A stretch of 10,836 nucleotides of DNA, taken from contig CAMCFM010000103.1 of assembly GCA_945874095.1 (NCBI GenBank), positions 1 to 10,836 on the forward strand, written 5' to 3'. Shown here in pieces: positions 1 through 7,596 of this stretch. A program made the translations under genes and the position numbers. Under the pieces are notes generated by a model. It did no database searches and had not been told where the DNA came from. It saw nothing but the letters and a program-made list of their open reading frames with translations. This stretch comes from Candidatus Kuenenia stuttgartensis. GTDB lineage: Bacteria > Planctomycetota > Planctomycetia > Isosphaerales > Isosphaeraceae. How positions within the stretch are numbered: the first letter of the stretch is position 1; each line of letters opens with the position of its first letter.

Positions 1-1995
1 CAGAAGTCTGTTAAAACCCTTGTTGAACTGTTACTTGCAGACCATCCTAATCCGTGTGAGAAAGAACGCCGAAATCCAGGCGATTGCGAGCTGGAATCAC
101 TTGGTAAACGCTTGAAGATTGGCACCAACCGCTTCAGTCCTACCGAAAAAACGCCTGCCAAATCGAAGCTTGATCAATCCTCACTTGTCATATCGGTGGA
201 TCATTCAGCCTGCATTCTGTGCGATCGTTGCATTCGCGGATGTAACGAAGTGCGTGACAACCAGATCCTTGGTCGATCAGGAAAAGGTTTTGATGCGACG
301 ATTGCATTTGACCTTGGCGACCCGATGGGCGAAAGCAATTGCATCGCCTGTGGTGAGTGCATGATTTCATGTCCGACGGGCGCGTTGACATTTCGGTCGA
401 CGGTAGGCACGAATCTTGATGGAGAGCCAGTCAACGTTGCGAGCCTTTCGCGTCACAAGATTCGCGAGATTCGTAAAGCATTTTCTGGCGTCTCCGCACC
501 GTTTTTACGATGGAATGAAGGTGCGATTGTCAGACGCAGATTTTCAGATGGAGAGATTATTTGTACAGAGGGAGAGTATGGATCCACGGCATTTTTAATC
601 GAGGAAGGGGAGGTGGAAATCTTTTTGAAATCGCCTGTGAAGTCATTGAAAAACCAGCCTGATAAAGGGTTTTGGAGCCGTCTCAAACAGACTTTTAATA
701 CCGACCTTTTTGCTGATAATGAATCTGTAAATCTGGGCCGAACAATTTCGGTGGATGCTCCGGAGAGTCTGGACTTGCGTAACCCGCGGGCCAAGTTGAA
801 GTCAGGCGATTTATTTGGTGAAATGACATGTATGAACAATTATCCACGGTCAGCCACAGTGCGTGCTGTTGGGAACGTGGTTGTACTGGAGATGCTTCGG
901 AACGTGCTTTATGTGTTGCAGCGAAGTCCATCGTTCCGCAAACGGTTGCAAACAATTTACCGCGAGCGGGCGATTGATAATCACTTGCGAAATGTTCCAT
1001 TATTTGACTCATTGAAAGCGCGGCCCGAGGCGTTTCAAGAGTTTGTGGATACGATGCGTGCTGAGGTTGTATTAAGACGTCTGATGCCTGGCGAGGTGAT
1101 TTTCAGGCAGGGGGCGCCCGCTGTGGACGGACTCTATTTGATCCGAACCGGGTTCGTCAAAGTCAGTCAGACGAGGCCCGGCAGCGACCAAGAGATTGTA
1201 TTGAATTATGTGGGGCAAGGCGGTTTTGTGGGAGAAATTGGACTTTTGGCGGAACTTCCAGAACTCAAAGAACTTGGCCTGACACCGACTCGAATTGCAA
1301 CTTGTACGGCTTTGGATCACGTGGAACTGGTACGAATCAGTTCCGAAGATTTTCGCGTGATGATTGAAAAGTATCCTGAAGTTCGGTCATCGCTCTTAAG
1401 TGAAGCCAAAAAGCGGCTTGGAACCAACAATCAGCTCCAGAAAGAGCTTTCATCCCGGACTCTTGACAGCTTTCTGGAGCAGGGGCTTCAAGAGGCTCAA
1501 AGTCTTCTTGTGCTTGATCTTGCGAAATGCACTCGATGTGATGAATGCACCAAGGCCTGTGCGGATACCCATGGAGGTGTGACGAGACTGATTCGCGAAG
1601 GTCTTCGGTTCGATAATTTTCTGGTGGCCAGTTCCTGTCGCTCGTGCCTTGATCCTTACTGCATGGTGGGCTGTCCCGTCGGTTCTATTCGACGTCGGGA
1701 TACCCGTGAAATTGTCATAGAGGACTGGTGCATCGGGTGTGGCCTTTGTTCGCAGAATTGCCCTTATGGAAATATCAATATGGTGGATATTCAAATGGAA
1801 TCCGGAGCAGGACGGAAGGCTGAGCCTAAAACTTCGACAAAAGCGACAACCTGCGACCTTTGCCAATCGCTCGGGGCAGGTAGTGAACCGTCGTGCGTTT
1901 ATGCGTGTCCGCATGACGCTGCTCATAGGATGAGCGGAATTGATTTGCTATCCATTGTTAAGAATAAAGCAAGAATTGCGGAATTTACATTGTGA
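1..1995 (+). CDS. NuoG-like Fe-S / tandem cyclic-nucleotide-binding / 16-Cys ferredoxin fusion protein (5' partial)
   Basis: This is probably a cytoplasmic electron-transfer subunit gated by a cyclic nucleotide. Frame 1 is open from base 1 (664 codons visible), so the TTG at 112 is not the start and the N-terminus is missing. In visible numbering, residues 1-40 resemble the end of the NuoG 2Fe-2S region and its His-Cys motif (H15, C19, C29). Two CxxCxxCxxxC motifs follow (C71/74/77/81 and C114/117/120/124), as in NuoG-type ferredoxin domains. CNB domain 1 spans about 180-322, with a phosphate-binding cassette FGEM...PRSATV (E274, R283) and a roughly 55-residue insert at about 209-265. CNB domain 2 spans about 334-473 (GEIGLL with E412; R431 in TRIAT). 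The C-terminus has 16 cysteines in four groups (C510/513/516/520, C546/549/554/558, C577/580/583/587, C618/621/632/636), the DmsB/HydN four-cluster pattern. There is no molybdopterin or hydrogenase catalytic domain in view. A catalytic partner may lie upstream; that is inference. Confidence 0.9.
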   Translation, partial: QKSVKTLVELLLADHPNPCEKERRNPGDCELESLGKRLKIGTNRFSPTEKTPAKSKLDQSSLVISVDHSACILCDRCIRGCNEVRDNQILGRSGKGFDATIAFDLGDPMGESNCIACGECMISCPTGALTFRSTVGTNLDGEPVNVASLSRHKIREIRKAFSGVSAPFLRWNEGAIVRRRFSDGEIICTEGEYGSTAFLIEEGEVEIFLKSPVKSLKNQPDKGFWSRLKQTFNTDLFADNESVNLGRTISVDAPESLDLRNPRAKLKSGDLFGEMTCMNNYPRSATVRAVGNVVVLEMLRNVLYVLQRSPSFRKRLQTIYRERAIDNHLRNVPLFDSLKARPEAFQEFVDTMRAEVVLRRLMPGEVIFRQGAPAVDGLYLIRTGFVKVSQTRPGSDQEIVLNYVGQGGFVGEIGLLAELPELKELGLTPTRIATCTALDHVELVRISSEDFRVMIEKYPEVRSSLLSEAKKRLGTNNQLQKELSSRTLDSFLEQGLQEAQSLLVLDLAKCTRCDECTKACADTHGGVTRLIREGLRFDNFLVASSCRSCLDPYCMVGCPVGSIRRRDTREIVIEDWCIGCGLCSQNCPYGNINMVDIQMESGAGRKAEPKTSTKATTCDLCQSLGAGSEPSCVYACPHDAAHRMSGIDLLSIVKNKARIAEFTL

Positions 1996-2017
1996 TGAGT
2001 TTTCCAGGAGAAAAATA

Positions 2018-2791
2018 TCAGGACGGGAAGCAATATTCGTGGTCGGATCGCATGACTACAAGCTGGTCCAGATTCATCTTGTGAAGCTCATTAATAATTG
2101 TCGATCGCATCAGAGGCTTTAAATGCACAGCCAGAATTACTGGATTGTGGTTTTTAAGTTTTGCAAGTTCAAGCCCGAATGTTTTTGGTGTTAGGTGGCA
2201 AGATAGGTCAGCCATCCCTTGAAGTCTCTTTGGAAATGCCACTTCAAGGATAATGGCGTCAAGCCGTTTCTGTTGATTTGCAATCTCCCAAATCGCTTGA
2301 GTCGGGCCTGTGTCGGACGAAATTAAAATTGTTGCGTTGCTGGATTCGATCATGTAGCCCTGAGTTTTAATCACATGGTTGACTGGAATTGGGGTCACGC
2401 GCAATCCTTCTAATTCAATTGGGATAAAATCAGAGGATTCTCTCACGTTTAACCATGGGAGTTCTTTCGAACCAAGACTAAAAAAGTCCGGCCAAAGTTG
2501 ATTGTTGAATAAATGCAATTTCAGACTCTGGATGGTTTCTGCACTTGTCCAGATGGTCGGTGGAGGTAAGCGATTGGCGAGATAAGCTTCCAGCAATGAA
2601 GGCAGGGAAGCGATATGATCCATATGGGCATGCGAAATGAAAATATTCTTTAATTTGCGAAGCGAAAAGGTTTTGTATGTAAATCCGGCAGAACCTGCGT
2701 CAATCAATAGTGACTGGTCAATCAATAAGCTGGTAAGATATTGAATTACCGGATTGCCATCAGAATTTGAAGGAATCAAGCGGATTTTCAT
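2018..2791 (-). CDS. MBL-fold metallo-hydrolase, class-II cyclic-nucleotide phosphodiesterase-like
   Basis: This 257-residue protein has the metal ligands of the metallo-beta-lactamase fold: HAHMDH (H54, H56, D58, H59), H139 in PVNHV, D160 in SSDTGPT, and H223 in AVHLKP. The N-terminal QYLTSLLID...IDAG strand pattern and the HAHMDHIASLPSLL segment resemble class-II cAMP phosphodiesterases (yeast PDE1/PdsA group). The match to that family's signature is only partial: M replaces L in HxHLDH, and the following hydrophobic stretch differs. RNase Z-like nucleases are the main alternative. No signal peptide is seen, so it is probably cytoplasmic. I chose ATG 2791 because the family usually begins just before this MKIRLIPS segment, with AGGGA 3 nt upstream. 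A TTG at 2848 (GGAA 8 nt upstream) and an ATG at 2824 are in-frame alternatives. It converges with the Fe-S/CNB gene across 22 bp. Sampled stretches look more AT-rich than the neighbouring operon. Confidence 0.85.
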   Translation of the reverse strand: MKIRLIPSNSDGNPVIQYLTSLLIDQSLLIDAGSAGFTYKTFSLRKLKNIFISHAHMDHIASLPSLLEAYLANRLPPPTIWTSAETIQSLKLHLFNNQLWPDFFSLGSKELPWLNVRESSDFIPIELEGLRVTPIPVNHVIKTQGYMIESSNATILISSDTGPTQAIWEIANQQKRLDAIILEVAFPKRLQGMADLSCHLTPKTFGLELAKLKNHNPVILAVHLKPLMRSTIINELHKMNLDQLVVMRSDHEYCFPS

Positions 2792-2989
2792 GAGTCCCTG
2801 TCGATTGTGAAGATCTGGAGACATTGAACCATCAACGGATTCTCCCAAAGGAGTGATTCCATTTTGACTTCTGGCCAGAGGGATAGCAAGTCTTTAGCGA
2901 ATGATTCCCATGATCAATCAGGGGTATTTTTTAAAATCATGATCGGTTCAAAAGCTCCCAAGCTGGGAATACGATGGTGTGGCGTTGGT
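2792..2989. other. 198-bp intergenic region
   Basis: This is the largest gap in the window, between the stop of the propeller/cytochrome gene and the chosen start of the phosphodiesterase-like gene, both on the minus strand. It holds the alternative upstream starts of the latter (TTG 2848, ATG 2824), a weak hairpin near 2956-2968 and an 8-bp palindrome ATCATGAT near 2936-2943. I see no convincing small gene or RNA. Its size suggests that the phosphodiesterase-like gene has its own promoter, but I cannot point to clear -35 and -10 boxes. Confidence 0.5.
2947..2968 (-). terminator. weak possible terminator after the propeller/cytochrome gene
   Basis: Read on the minus strand, TCCCA-GCT-TGGGA forms a 5-bp stem with a 3-nt loop about 20 bp after the stop codon, followed by GCTTTTGAA. 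The stem is short and the T run has only four bases, so this is a poor match to an intrinsic terminator and may be chance. If real, it would separate the three-gene operon from the phosphodiesterase-like gene. Confidence 0.25.
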
Positions 2990-5900
2990 TTATTTCTTCA
3001 TCAAATAGCCGAACAGGTCACGCACTTCCTGCTCTTGCAAATTCTCCAGCAGACCATCTGGCATCAGCGAAAGTTCGGTATTCCGAATTTCTTCGACGTC
3101 ACCCGCGTCGATCGCAATGATTTCCGTAGCCGTCTGAATCGTCATGGATTTCGGGGTCCGATTCGCAATCACCCCGCTCAGTAATCGCCCATCTTTCATT
3201 GCAATTTCAGAGAGTCTGAAACCGGCTGGAACCTGCGCGGATGGGTCGATGATATTATGGAGGAGGTAATCCAGATTATCACGACCACTGCCGGTCAGAT
3301 CAGGGCCGTTAGTTCCACCCTCGCCATACATTTTGTGGCAGTTGGAGCAGGCTTTTTTGAAAATCGACTGTCCTTGAGCCAGGTTGGCTTTGCTCAGGGA
3401 GGAGTCTGTCATCCGCGATTTCCACTGATTGATTAGTTCCAATCGGCCTGAATTCGTGTCGCGAATGATGCCCCAAACACTGGAGAGCTTTGCGTTGAGG
3501 GGCTGATCGCGGTGACCTCGGATCTGTCGGGCCATGGAGGCTGTGATGGATTCTCTCTGGATTTTTCCAGATTCGACCGCTTCCAAAACAGCCATAGCCC
3601 ATTTAGGGCGGGTGATCAGGGCAGAGATGACAGGTGCCCGTTCGTATCCGTAGAGCTTGTTGAACTGAGCGATTGCATTTGCGACCAATTCCTGGTCGTC
3701 AAAAAGCGCCAGTCCTTCGGCGGCTGTGGCGGATAGATCTCTGACTTGAAACAGATTTATACAATCTTCACGTAAGCCTGAAGAACGTGCTTCGATCAGC
3801 GATTTCAGGGCATTGCGTCGAGAATCCAGATCTCGATTCGAATCAAGAGCGATTGAGCGGATCGATTCCAATGCCAATCCATCTCCAAAAAAGGCACTCA
3901 TTGCCCTGGTCTTTTCGGTAGATTCACTGGTCTGAGATGCAATCATGGACTTGGCAAATGCGTCCCAGCTTTTCGGTTTCCTGGCTCTTCGCCGGCCGTT
4001 CATCGCCTCGGACATCCCGCCCATCAAATCCATCTTCACGATTAAGGTCTGCTTCAGGCTCGAGTTTAAAAGGTTATTTAAATATTGTTCGTCCGCTTCA
4101 TAATCCTGCATCAAGCGTCGGCTGATCCATTTCCGAACCACTGGAATCTGGCATGATTGAAATAGTTTCGCCAGAGCAGCCGGGTCAGTTTTTGCTAAAG
4201 GTTCAATCCCATACCAAAGCATCATCGGCTGGTTGTGATCCAGCGAATCTTCAGAATGGGTCAAAAGTGGCAAAGCAATCGCAGCACGCTTGCTGAGAGG
4301 GATTTGCTGGAGGCTGGATGCCAGTCCCAGCCTGACTGGTGCGGCTACCACTTCGCTGGCTGTAGCTGCAATTGCATTTAAAGCCGTTGCGGAAATTTCA
4401 GGTGTTCGTGACTTATCAGTCAAGAATCGAATCGCCCAGATTTTCACGTGATCATTGGGGTGTTTTAGATATGCAATCAGGTTCTTTTCCTGATCAAGAC
4501 CCGCTGAATGAAGGGCAAACAGGCCACGAACCTGATGGACTGGATCGGAACTTGTTTCGATCAGTTTTTTAAGTTCTGTTTGAGCCTGAGTTGAATTCCA
4601 TTCTGGAGTATCGCAACGCCTTTGTATTTCAAGACGTGCCTGACGGGCGTACCACTCGTTCGGATGCTCCAGAAGTTTTATTAAAGAGGCTTGATCGATT
4701 GCTTTTACATCGTTCACGGGTGGCTTATTTGGCTTGCCATAAGTGATTTTGTAAATGCGCCCGGAAACTCGGTGGACACCGTCGTGGTCGTGGCATTCTC
4801 CCGTATCGGACCAGTCGGCAACGAACACGCCTCCGTCAGGACCATATTTTAAATCAATTCCACGAAACCAGGGATCACCAAACTCTGCAAAATCAGGGCC
4901 ATGCTTGCCTGTGATGCCTGAGCCTTGCTGTACCAGTTTATCTCGATTCAGCCTTCGACCATGAAAATTGATTGTGAAGAGGTCGCCGCGATATTCTTTT
5001 GGCCAATTATCTCCGAGATAAATCATTAAACCCGTGTGAGCGTGACCTCCACCAGCTTTTGAGGTGGTAGGCGTGACGCCCAGCGATCGAATATCGCTCC
5101 AAAGTTCTTTGGTGTCCCAGTGGACGTGATCCGCGTGCTGCTCAATGGGTTGGTAAATATTCGGGGTGGGGTCTTCTCCAAACATGCGCCGGAAGTGGGC
5201 TCCGGGGATGCTGTGCCAGAGGTGGCCGATCACGGTGTTGATATGAAAGGCTTCTCCGTAAGCGTCCCAGTCCATTCCCCAAGGGTTTGTGGTGCCGTTG
5301 GTGACGACTTCAAAATGATGGGATTTTGGATGGAACCGCCAGATCCCGACATTGATGGAAGTTCTTTGAGCATCAGACGTTCCAGGCTTACCGATCAGTG
5401 AAGTGCCCAAAATTCCTTGCCGGCCATATAGCCAACCGTCGGGGCCCCAGGCAAGTCCGTTCGCCATCGTGTGACGTGCTCTGGCATGATCGAAGCCGTC
5501 GAGCAGGATCTCGCCCTTATGGTCGGGGATATCATCGTGATTTCGATCGGGCAAAAAGATCATTTCCGGTAGTGTGAGTGCATAGACACCATCGAATCCA
5601 ATTTCAAGACCTGTTAGCCTTTGTGCGCCTTCCCAGAAGACGGTTCGCTTATCAAAGACTCCGTCGTGATCGGCATCTTCGAAAATCAGAATTCTGTCTT
5701 TTAACCGAAGGTCATAATTGAGGGCCTGTTCTGCATAGGTATAGCCTTCAGCGACCCAAAGGCGGCCTTTGGAGTCAATCTGAAATGCAATCGGTTGCTG
5801 TACATCGGGTTCAGATGCAAAAACAGTCGCTTGAAAACCATCAGGTAATTTCAATTCCCGAATCGCATCCTTTGGTCTGAGAGAGCGCAGGGGAGCTTTT

Positions 5901-6004
5901 TCGGAATTTGTGGGCTGAGGAAATCCAGACGGATTTTGTGGGTCAGCCGCCATTGCTGAGATTGCAAATACGAGGAACAGAACTGATTTCAGAAATGGCG
6001 ACAT
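2990..6004 (-). CDS. exported propeller/HEAT/c-type heme protein (PVC-type membrane-bound dehydrogenase family)
   Basis: This 1004-residue protein has the typical architecture of planctomycete putative membrane-bound dehydrogenases. A Sec signal peptide covers residues 1-19/20 (hydrophobic core LFLVFAISAMA, ending AMA-AD). A beta-propeller of the sugar/sorbosone dehydrogenase type follows at about 50-423; it includes calcium-loop-like DADHDGVFD (110-118), ANGLAWGPDGWLY (181-193), GHAHTG (320-325) and ECHDHDG (403-409), and closes with GRIYKITYG. Residues about 436-830 are helical and HEAT-repeat-like. The C-terminal heme domain has CSNCH (C886, C889, H890) and a likely distal ligand, M981 in SLMPDG. 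The heme domain suggests it passes electrons from an oxidised substrate outside the cytoplasm; the substrate is unknown. It is the last gene of the likely three-gene operon, 62 bp after the DUF1501 gene. A GGAA at 6012-6015, 7 nt before the ATG, serves as a modest ribosome binding site. It looks intact. Confidence 0.95.
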   Translation of the reverse strand: MSPFLKSVLFLVFAISAMAADPQNPSGFPQPTNSEKAPLRSLRPKDAIRELKLPDGFQATVFASEPDVQQPIAFQIDSKGRLWVAEGYTYAEQALNYDLRLKDRILIFEDADHDGVFDKRTVFWEGAQRLTGLEIGFDGVYALTLPEMIFLPDRNHDDIPDHKGEILLDGFDHARARHTMANGLAWGPDGWLYGRQGILGTSLIGKPGTSDAQRTSINVGIWRFHPKSHHFEVVTNGTTNPWGMDWDAYGEAFHINTVIGHLWHSIPGAHFRRMFGEDPTPNIYQPIEQHADHVHWDTKELWSDIRSLGVTPTTSKAGGGHAHTGLMIYLGDNWPKEYRGDLFTINFHGRRLNRDKLVQQGSGITGKHGPDFAEFGDPWFRGIDLKYGPDGGVFVADWSDTGECHDHDGVHRVSGRIYKITYGKPNKPPVNDVKAIDQASLIKLLEHPNEWYARQARLEIQRRCDTPEWNSTQAQTELKKLIETSSDPVHQVRGLFALHSAGLDQEKNLIAYLKHPNDHVKIWAIRFLTDKSRTPEISATALNAIAATASEVVAAPVRLGLASSLQQIPLSKRAAIALPLLTHSEDSLDHNQPMMLWYGIEPLAKTDPAALAKLFQSCQIPVVRKWISRRLMQDYEADEQYLNNLLNSSLKQTLIVKMDLMGGMSEAMNGRRRARKPKSWDAFAKSMIASQTSESTEKTRAMSAFFGDGLALESIRSIALDSNRDLDSRRNALKSLIEARSSGLREDCINLFQVRDLSATAAEGLALFDDQELVANAIAQFNKLYGYERAPVISALITRPKWAMAVLEAVESGKIQRESITASMARQIRGHRDQPLNAKLSSVWGIIRDTNSGRLELINQWKSRMTDSSLSKANLAQGQSIFKKACSNCHKMYGEGGTNGPDLTGSGRDNLDYLLHNIIDPSAQVPAGFRLSEIAMKDGRLLSGVIANRTPKSMTIQTATEIIAIDAGDVEEIRNTELSLMPDGLLENLQEQEVRDLFGYLMKK

Positions 6005-6066
6005 ACAATGATTCCGTCAGCTTGAAGAGATGAGTTTTCAGGCAATTGCAATGGATGGAGCGAGGA

Positions 6067-7500
6067 TTAAGCCAGCAGATCCTTGACAACGCTTGCCGGC
6101 TCAACTCCAGTCAGTTTCGAATCAAGGCCTTGGAATTTGTATGAGAATCGATTGTGGTCAATACCCAGCAAATGCAAAAGTGTGGCATGAATATCATGAA
6201 CAGAGACACGATTCTCGACAGCTTTATAGCCGAGTTCGTCGGTCGCTCCATAGCTGAATCCTCGCTTGAAACCACCGCCGGCGAACCACATGGTAAAGCC
6301 GGCCATGTGGTGGTCTCGACCGTTGCCCTGAGCCATGGGGGTGCGTCCGAATTCGGATCCAAATACAACGATGGTATCTTTCAGCATGTCGCGTTGTTTT
6401 AAGTCTGTCAGTAATGCCGAAACACCTTGATCCACTTCTTTTGCGGTACCGGCTGAGTGTTCTTTCACGGCTCCGTGGTGATCCCAGTCGCGGTGATAAA
6501 GTTGGATGAATCGGGTTCCGCGTTCAGCCAATCGCCTTGCCAGCAAGCAGTTTGAAGCAAATGAACCATCGCCAGGTTCGGCTCCGTACAGTTTCTTGAT
6601 ATGATCAGGCTCTGACTTGGAATCCATCAATTCTGGGACACTTGTCTGCATGCGGAATGCCAGTTCATACTGGCTGATTCTGGTTGCAATTTCAGGGTCA
6701 TGGAATGATTTATCGGCGATATTATTCAGAGATTTGACGGATTCGACGACGTCGCGCTGAAGGCTGCTGGAGACGCCTTTCGGGTTTGTTACATAAAGGA
6801 CTGGATCGCCTGTACTTCGAAATTCCACGCCTTGAAACTGGCCAGGGAGAAATCCGGAATGCCACTGACGTGCTGCGATGGGCTGTTTCTGGCCGTATTT
6901 ACCTGTGGATACCATGACCACAAATCCTGGAAGATTCTGAGACTCCGCACCAAGTCCATAGAGCAGCCATGAGCCCATGGCCGGGCGGCCGGCGATCATT
7001 GAGCCCGTGTTCATGAAGGTGTGGGCAGGGTCGTGATTGATGGCATCTGTATGCAGAGACCTGACAATGCAAATATCGTCAGCATTATTTGCACCAAGAT
7101 TGGGCCAGATTTCTGAGAAAGTCTGTCCTGATTTGCCCCACTGCTTAAAACTATGCTGGGGGCCAAAACACTTCAATTGCTGACCCTGAAGTTGGGCGAT
7201 TTGCTGGCCTTTGGTAAATGATTCAGGCATGGCCTGGCCATGAAGTTTTGCAAGTGTTGGCTTGTGATCAAAGGTTTCGAGGTGGGTCATCCCACCGGCC
7301 ATATAGAGCCAGATAATCCGCTTGGCTTTGGGCTTGAAATGCAAGGGATTGACGACACCATGCAAATTTGCATTGTTTCTAGAAGCGGCATCTTGGGCGA
7401 AAGATTGATCCGCCAGCAACGAATTAAATGCAATCGAACCCAGGCTTATGCCTGTGCTTTTGAGGAAAGTTCGTCGTGCAATGGAATCAGGAATGTTCAT
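6067..7500 (-). CDS. Tat-exported DUF1501 family protein
   Basis: This 477-residue protein starts with a twin-arginine signal (ARRTFLKSTG at 8-17, then a weak hydrophobic stretch to about 35), so it should be exported folded, possibly with a metal bound. The body is a full-length DUF1501 protein, a family related in fold to sulfatases and alkaline phosphatases. Landmarks are WLYMAGGMTHLETFD (64-78), HDPAHTFMNTGSM (156-168), RDWDHHG (337-343), SEFGRTP (382-388), GRDHH (394-398) and DIHATLLHLLGI (436-447). The acidic and histidine residues in these blocks are the expected metal ligands. The biochemical activity of the family has not been established as far as I know. In planctomycetes these genes are commonly paired with PSCyt1/DUF1549/DUF1553 genes, as here (97-bp gap), which suggests a joint role. 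An AAGG at 7510-7513, 9 nt before the ATG, supports the start. Confidence 0.96.
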   Translation of the reverse strand: MNIPDSIARRTFLKSTGISLGSIAFNSLLADQSFAQDAASRNNANLHGVVNPLHFKPKAKRIIWLYMAGGMTHLETFDHKPTLAKLHGQAMPESFTKGQQIAQLQGQQLKCFGPQHSFKQWGKSGQTFSEIWPNLGANNADDICIVRSLHTDAINHDPAHTFMNTGSMIAGRPAMGSWLLYGLGAESQNLPGFVVMVSTGKYGQKQPIAARQWHSGFLPGQFQGVEFRSTGDPVLYVTNPKGVSSSLQRDVVESVKSLNNIADKSFHDPEIATRISQYELAFRMQTSVPELMDSKSEPDHIKKLYGAEPGDGSFASNCLLARRLAERGTRFIQLYHRDWDHHGAVKEHSAGTAKEVDQGVSALLTDLKQRDMLKDTIVVFGSEFGRTPMAQGNGRDHHMAGFTMWFAGGGFKRGFSYGATDELGYKAVENRVSVHDIHATLLHLLGIDHNRFSYKFQGLDSKLTGVEPASVVKDLLA

Positions 7501-7596
7501 GGTCTCTTACCTTTTTCAGTCTTAAATATTCGTAGATCACATCTTCCGAACGATGGATCCGTGATTGCATCTATGGGGATCAGGCGACGAAAAAGT
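7501..7596. promoter_or_regulatory. short intergenic leader with ribosome binding site for the DUF1501 gene
   Basis: This 96-bp spacer inside the likely operon carries, on the minus strand, AAGG (7510-7513) and AAGAGA (7503-7508) before the DUF1501 start codon. I see no strong hairpin or T run that would end transcription here, which fits read-through from the upstream gene. No clear promoter was found. Confidence 0.45.

Noticed and set aside
453..839. 128-codon open frame on the minus strand
   Set aside because: It is antisense to CNB domain 1 and has no recognisable motif.
1450..1926. 158-codon open frame on the minus strand
   Set aside because: It is antisense to the conserved 16-Cys ferredoxin module and has no recognisable motif.
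112..1995. TTG at 112 as the start of the Fe-S/CNB gene
   Set aside because: The same frame is open back to base 1 and encodes a NuoG-like His-Cys segment, so the gene runs off the left edge.
2018..2848. TTG at 2848 as the start of the phosphodiesterase-like gene
   Set aside because: It adds 19 polar residues before the conserved start of the fold. It is kept as an alternative because GGAA lies 8 nt upstream, but ATG 2791 fits the family better.
2864..3184. 106-codon + strand frame starting in the 198-bp gap
   Set aside because: Two thirds of it lies antisense to the conserved heme domain of the propeller/cytochrome gene; the protein has no recognisable features.
6005..6066. GCAATTGC palindrome and possible terminator between the DUF1501 and propeller/cytochrome genes
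   Set aside because: The 8-bp palindrome has no loop or T run, and the gap is short, so read-through is more likely.
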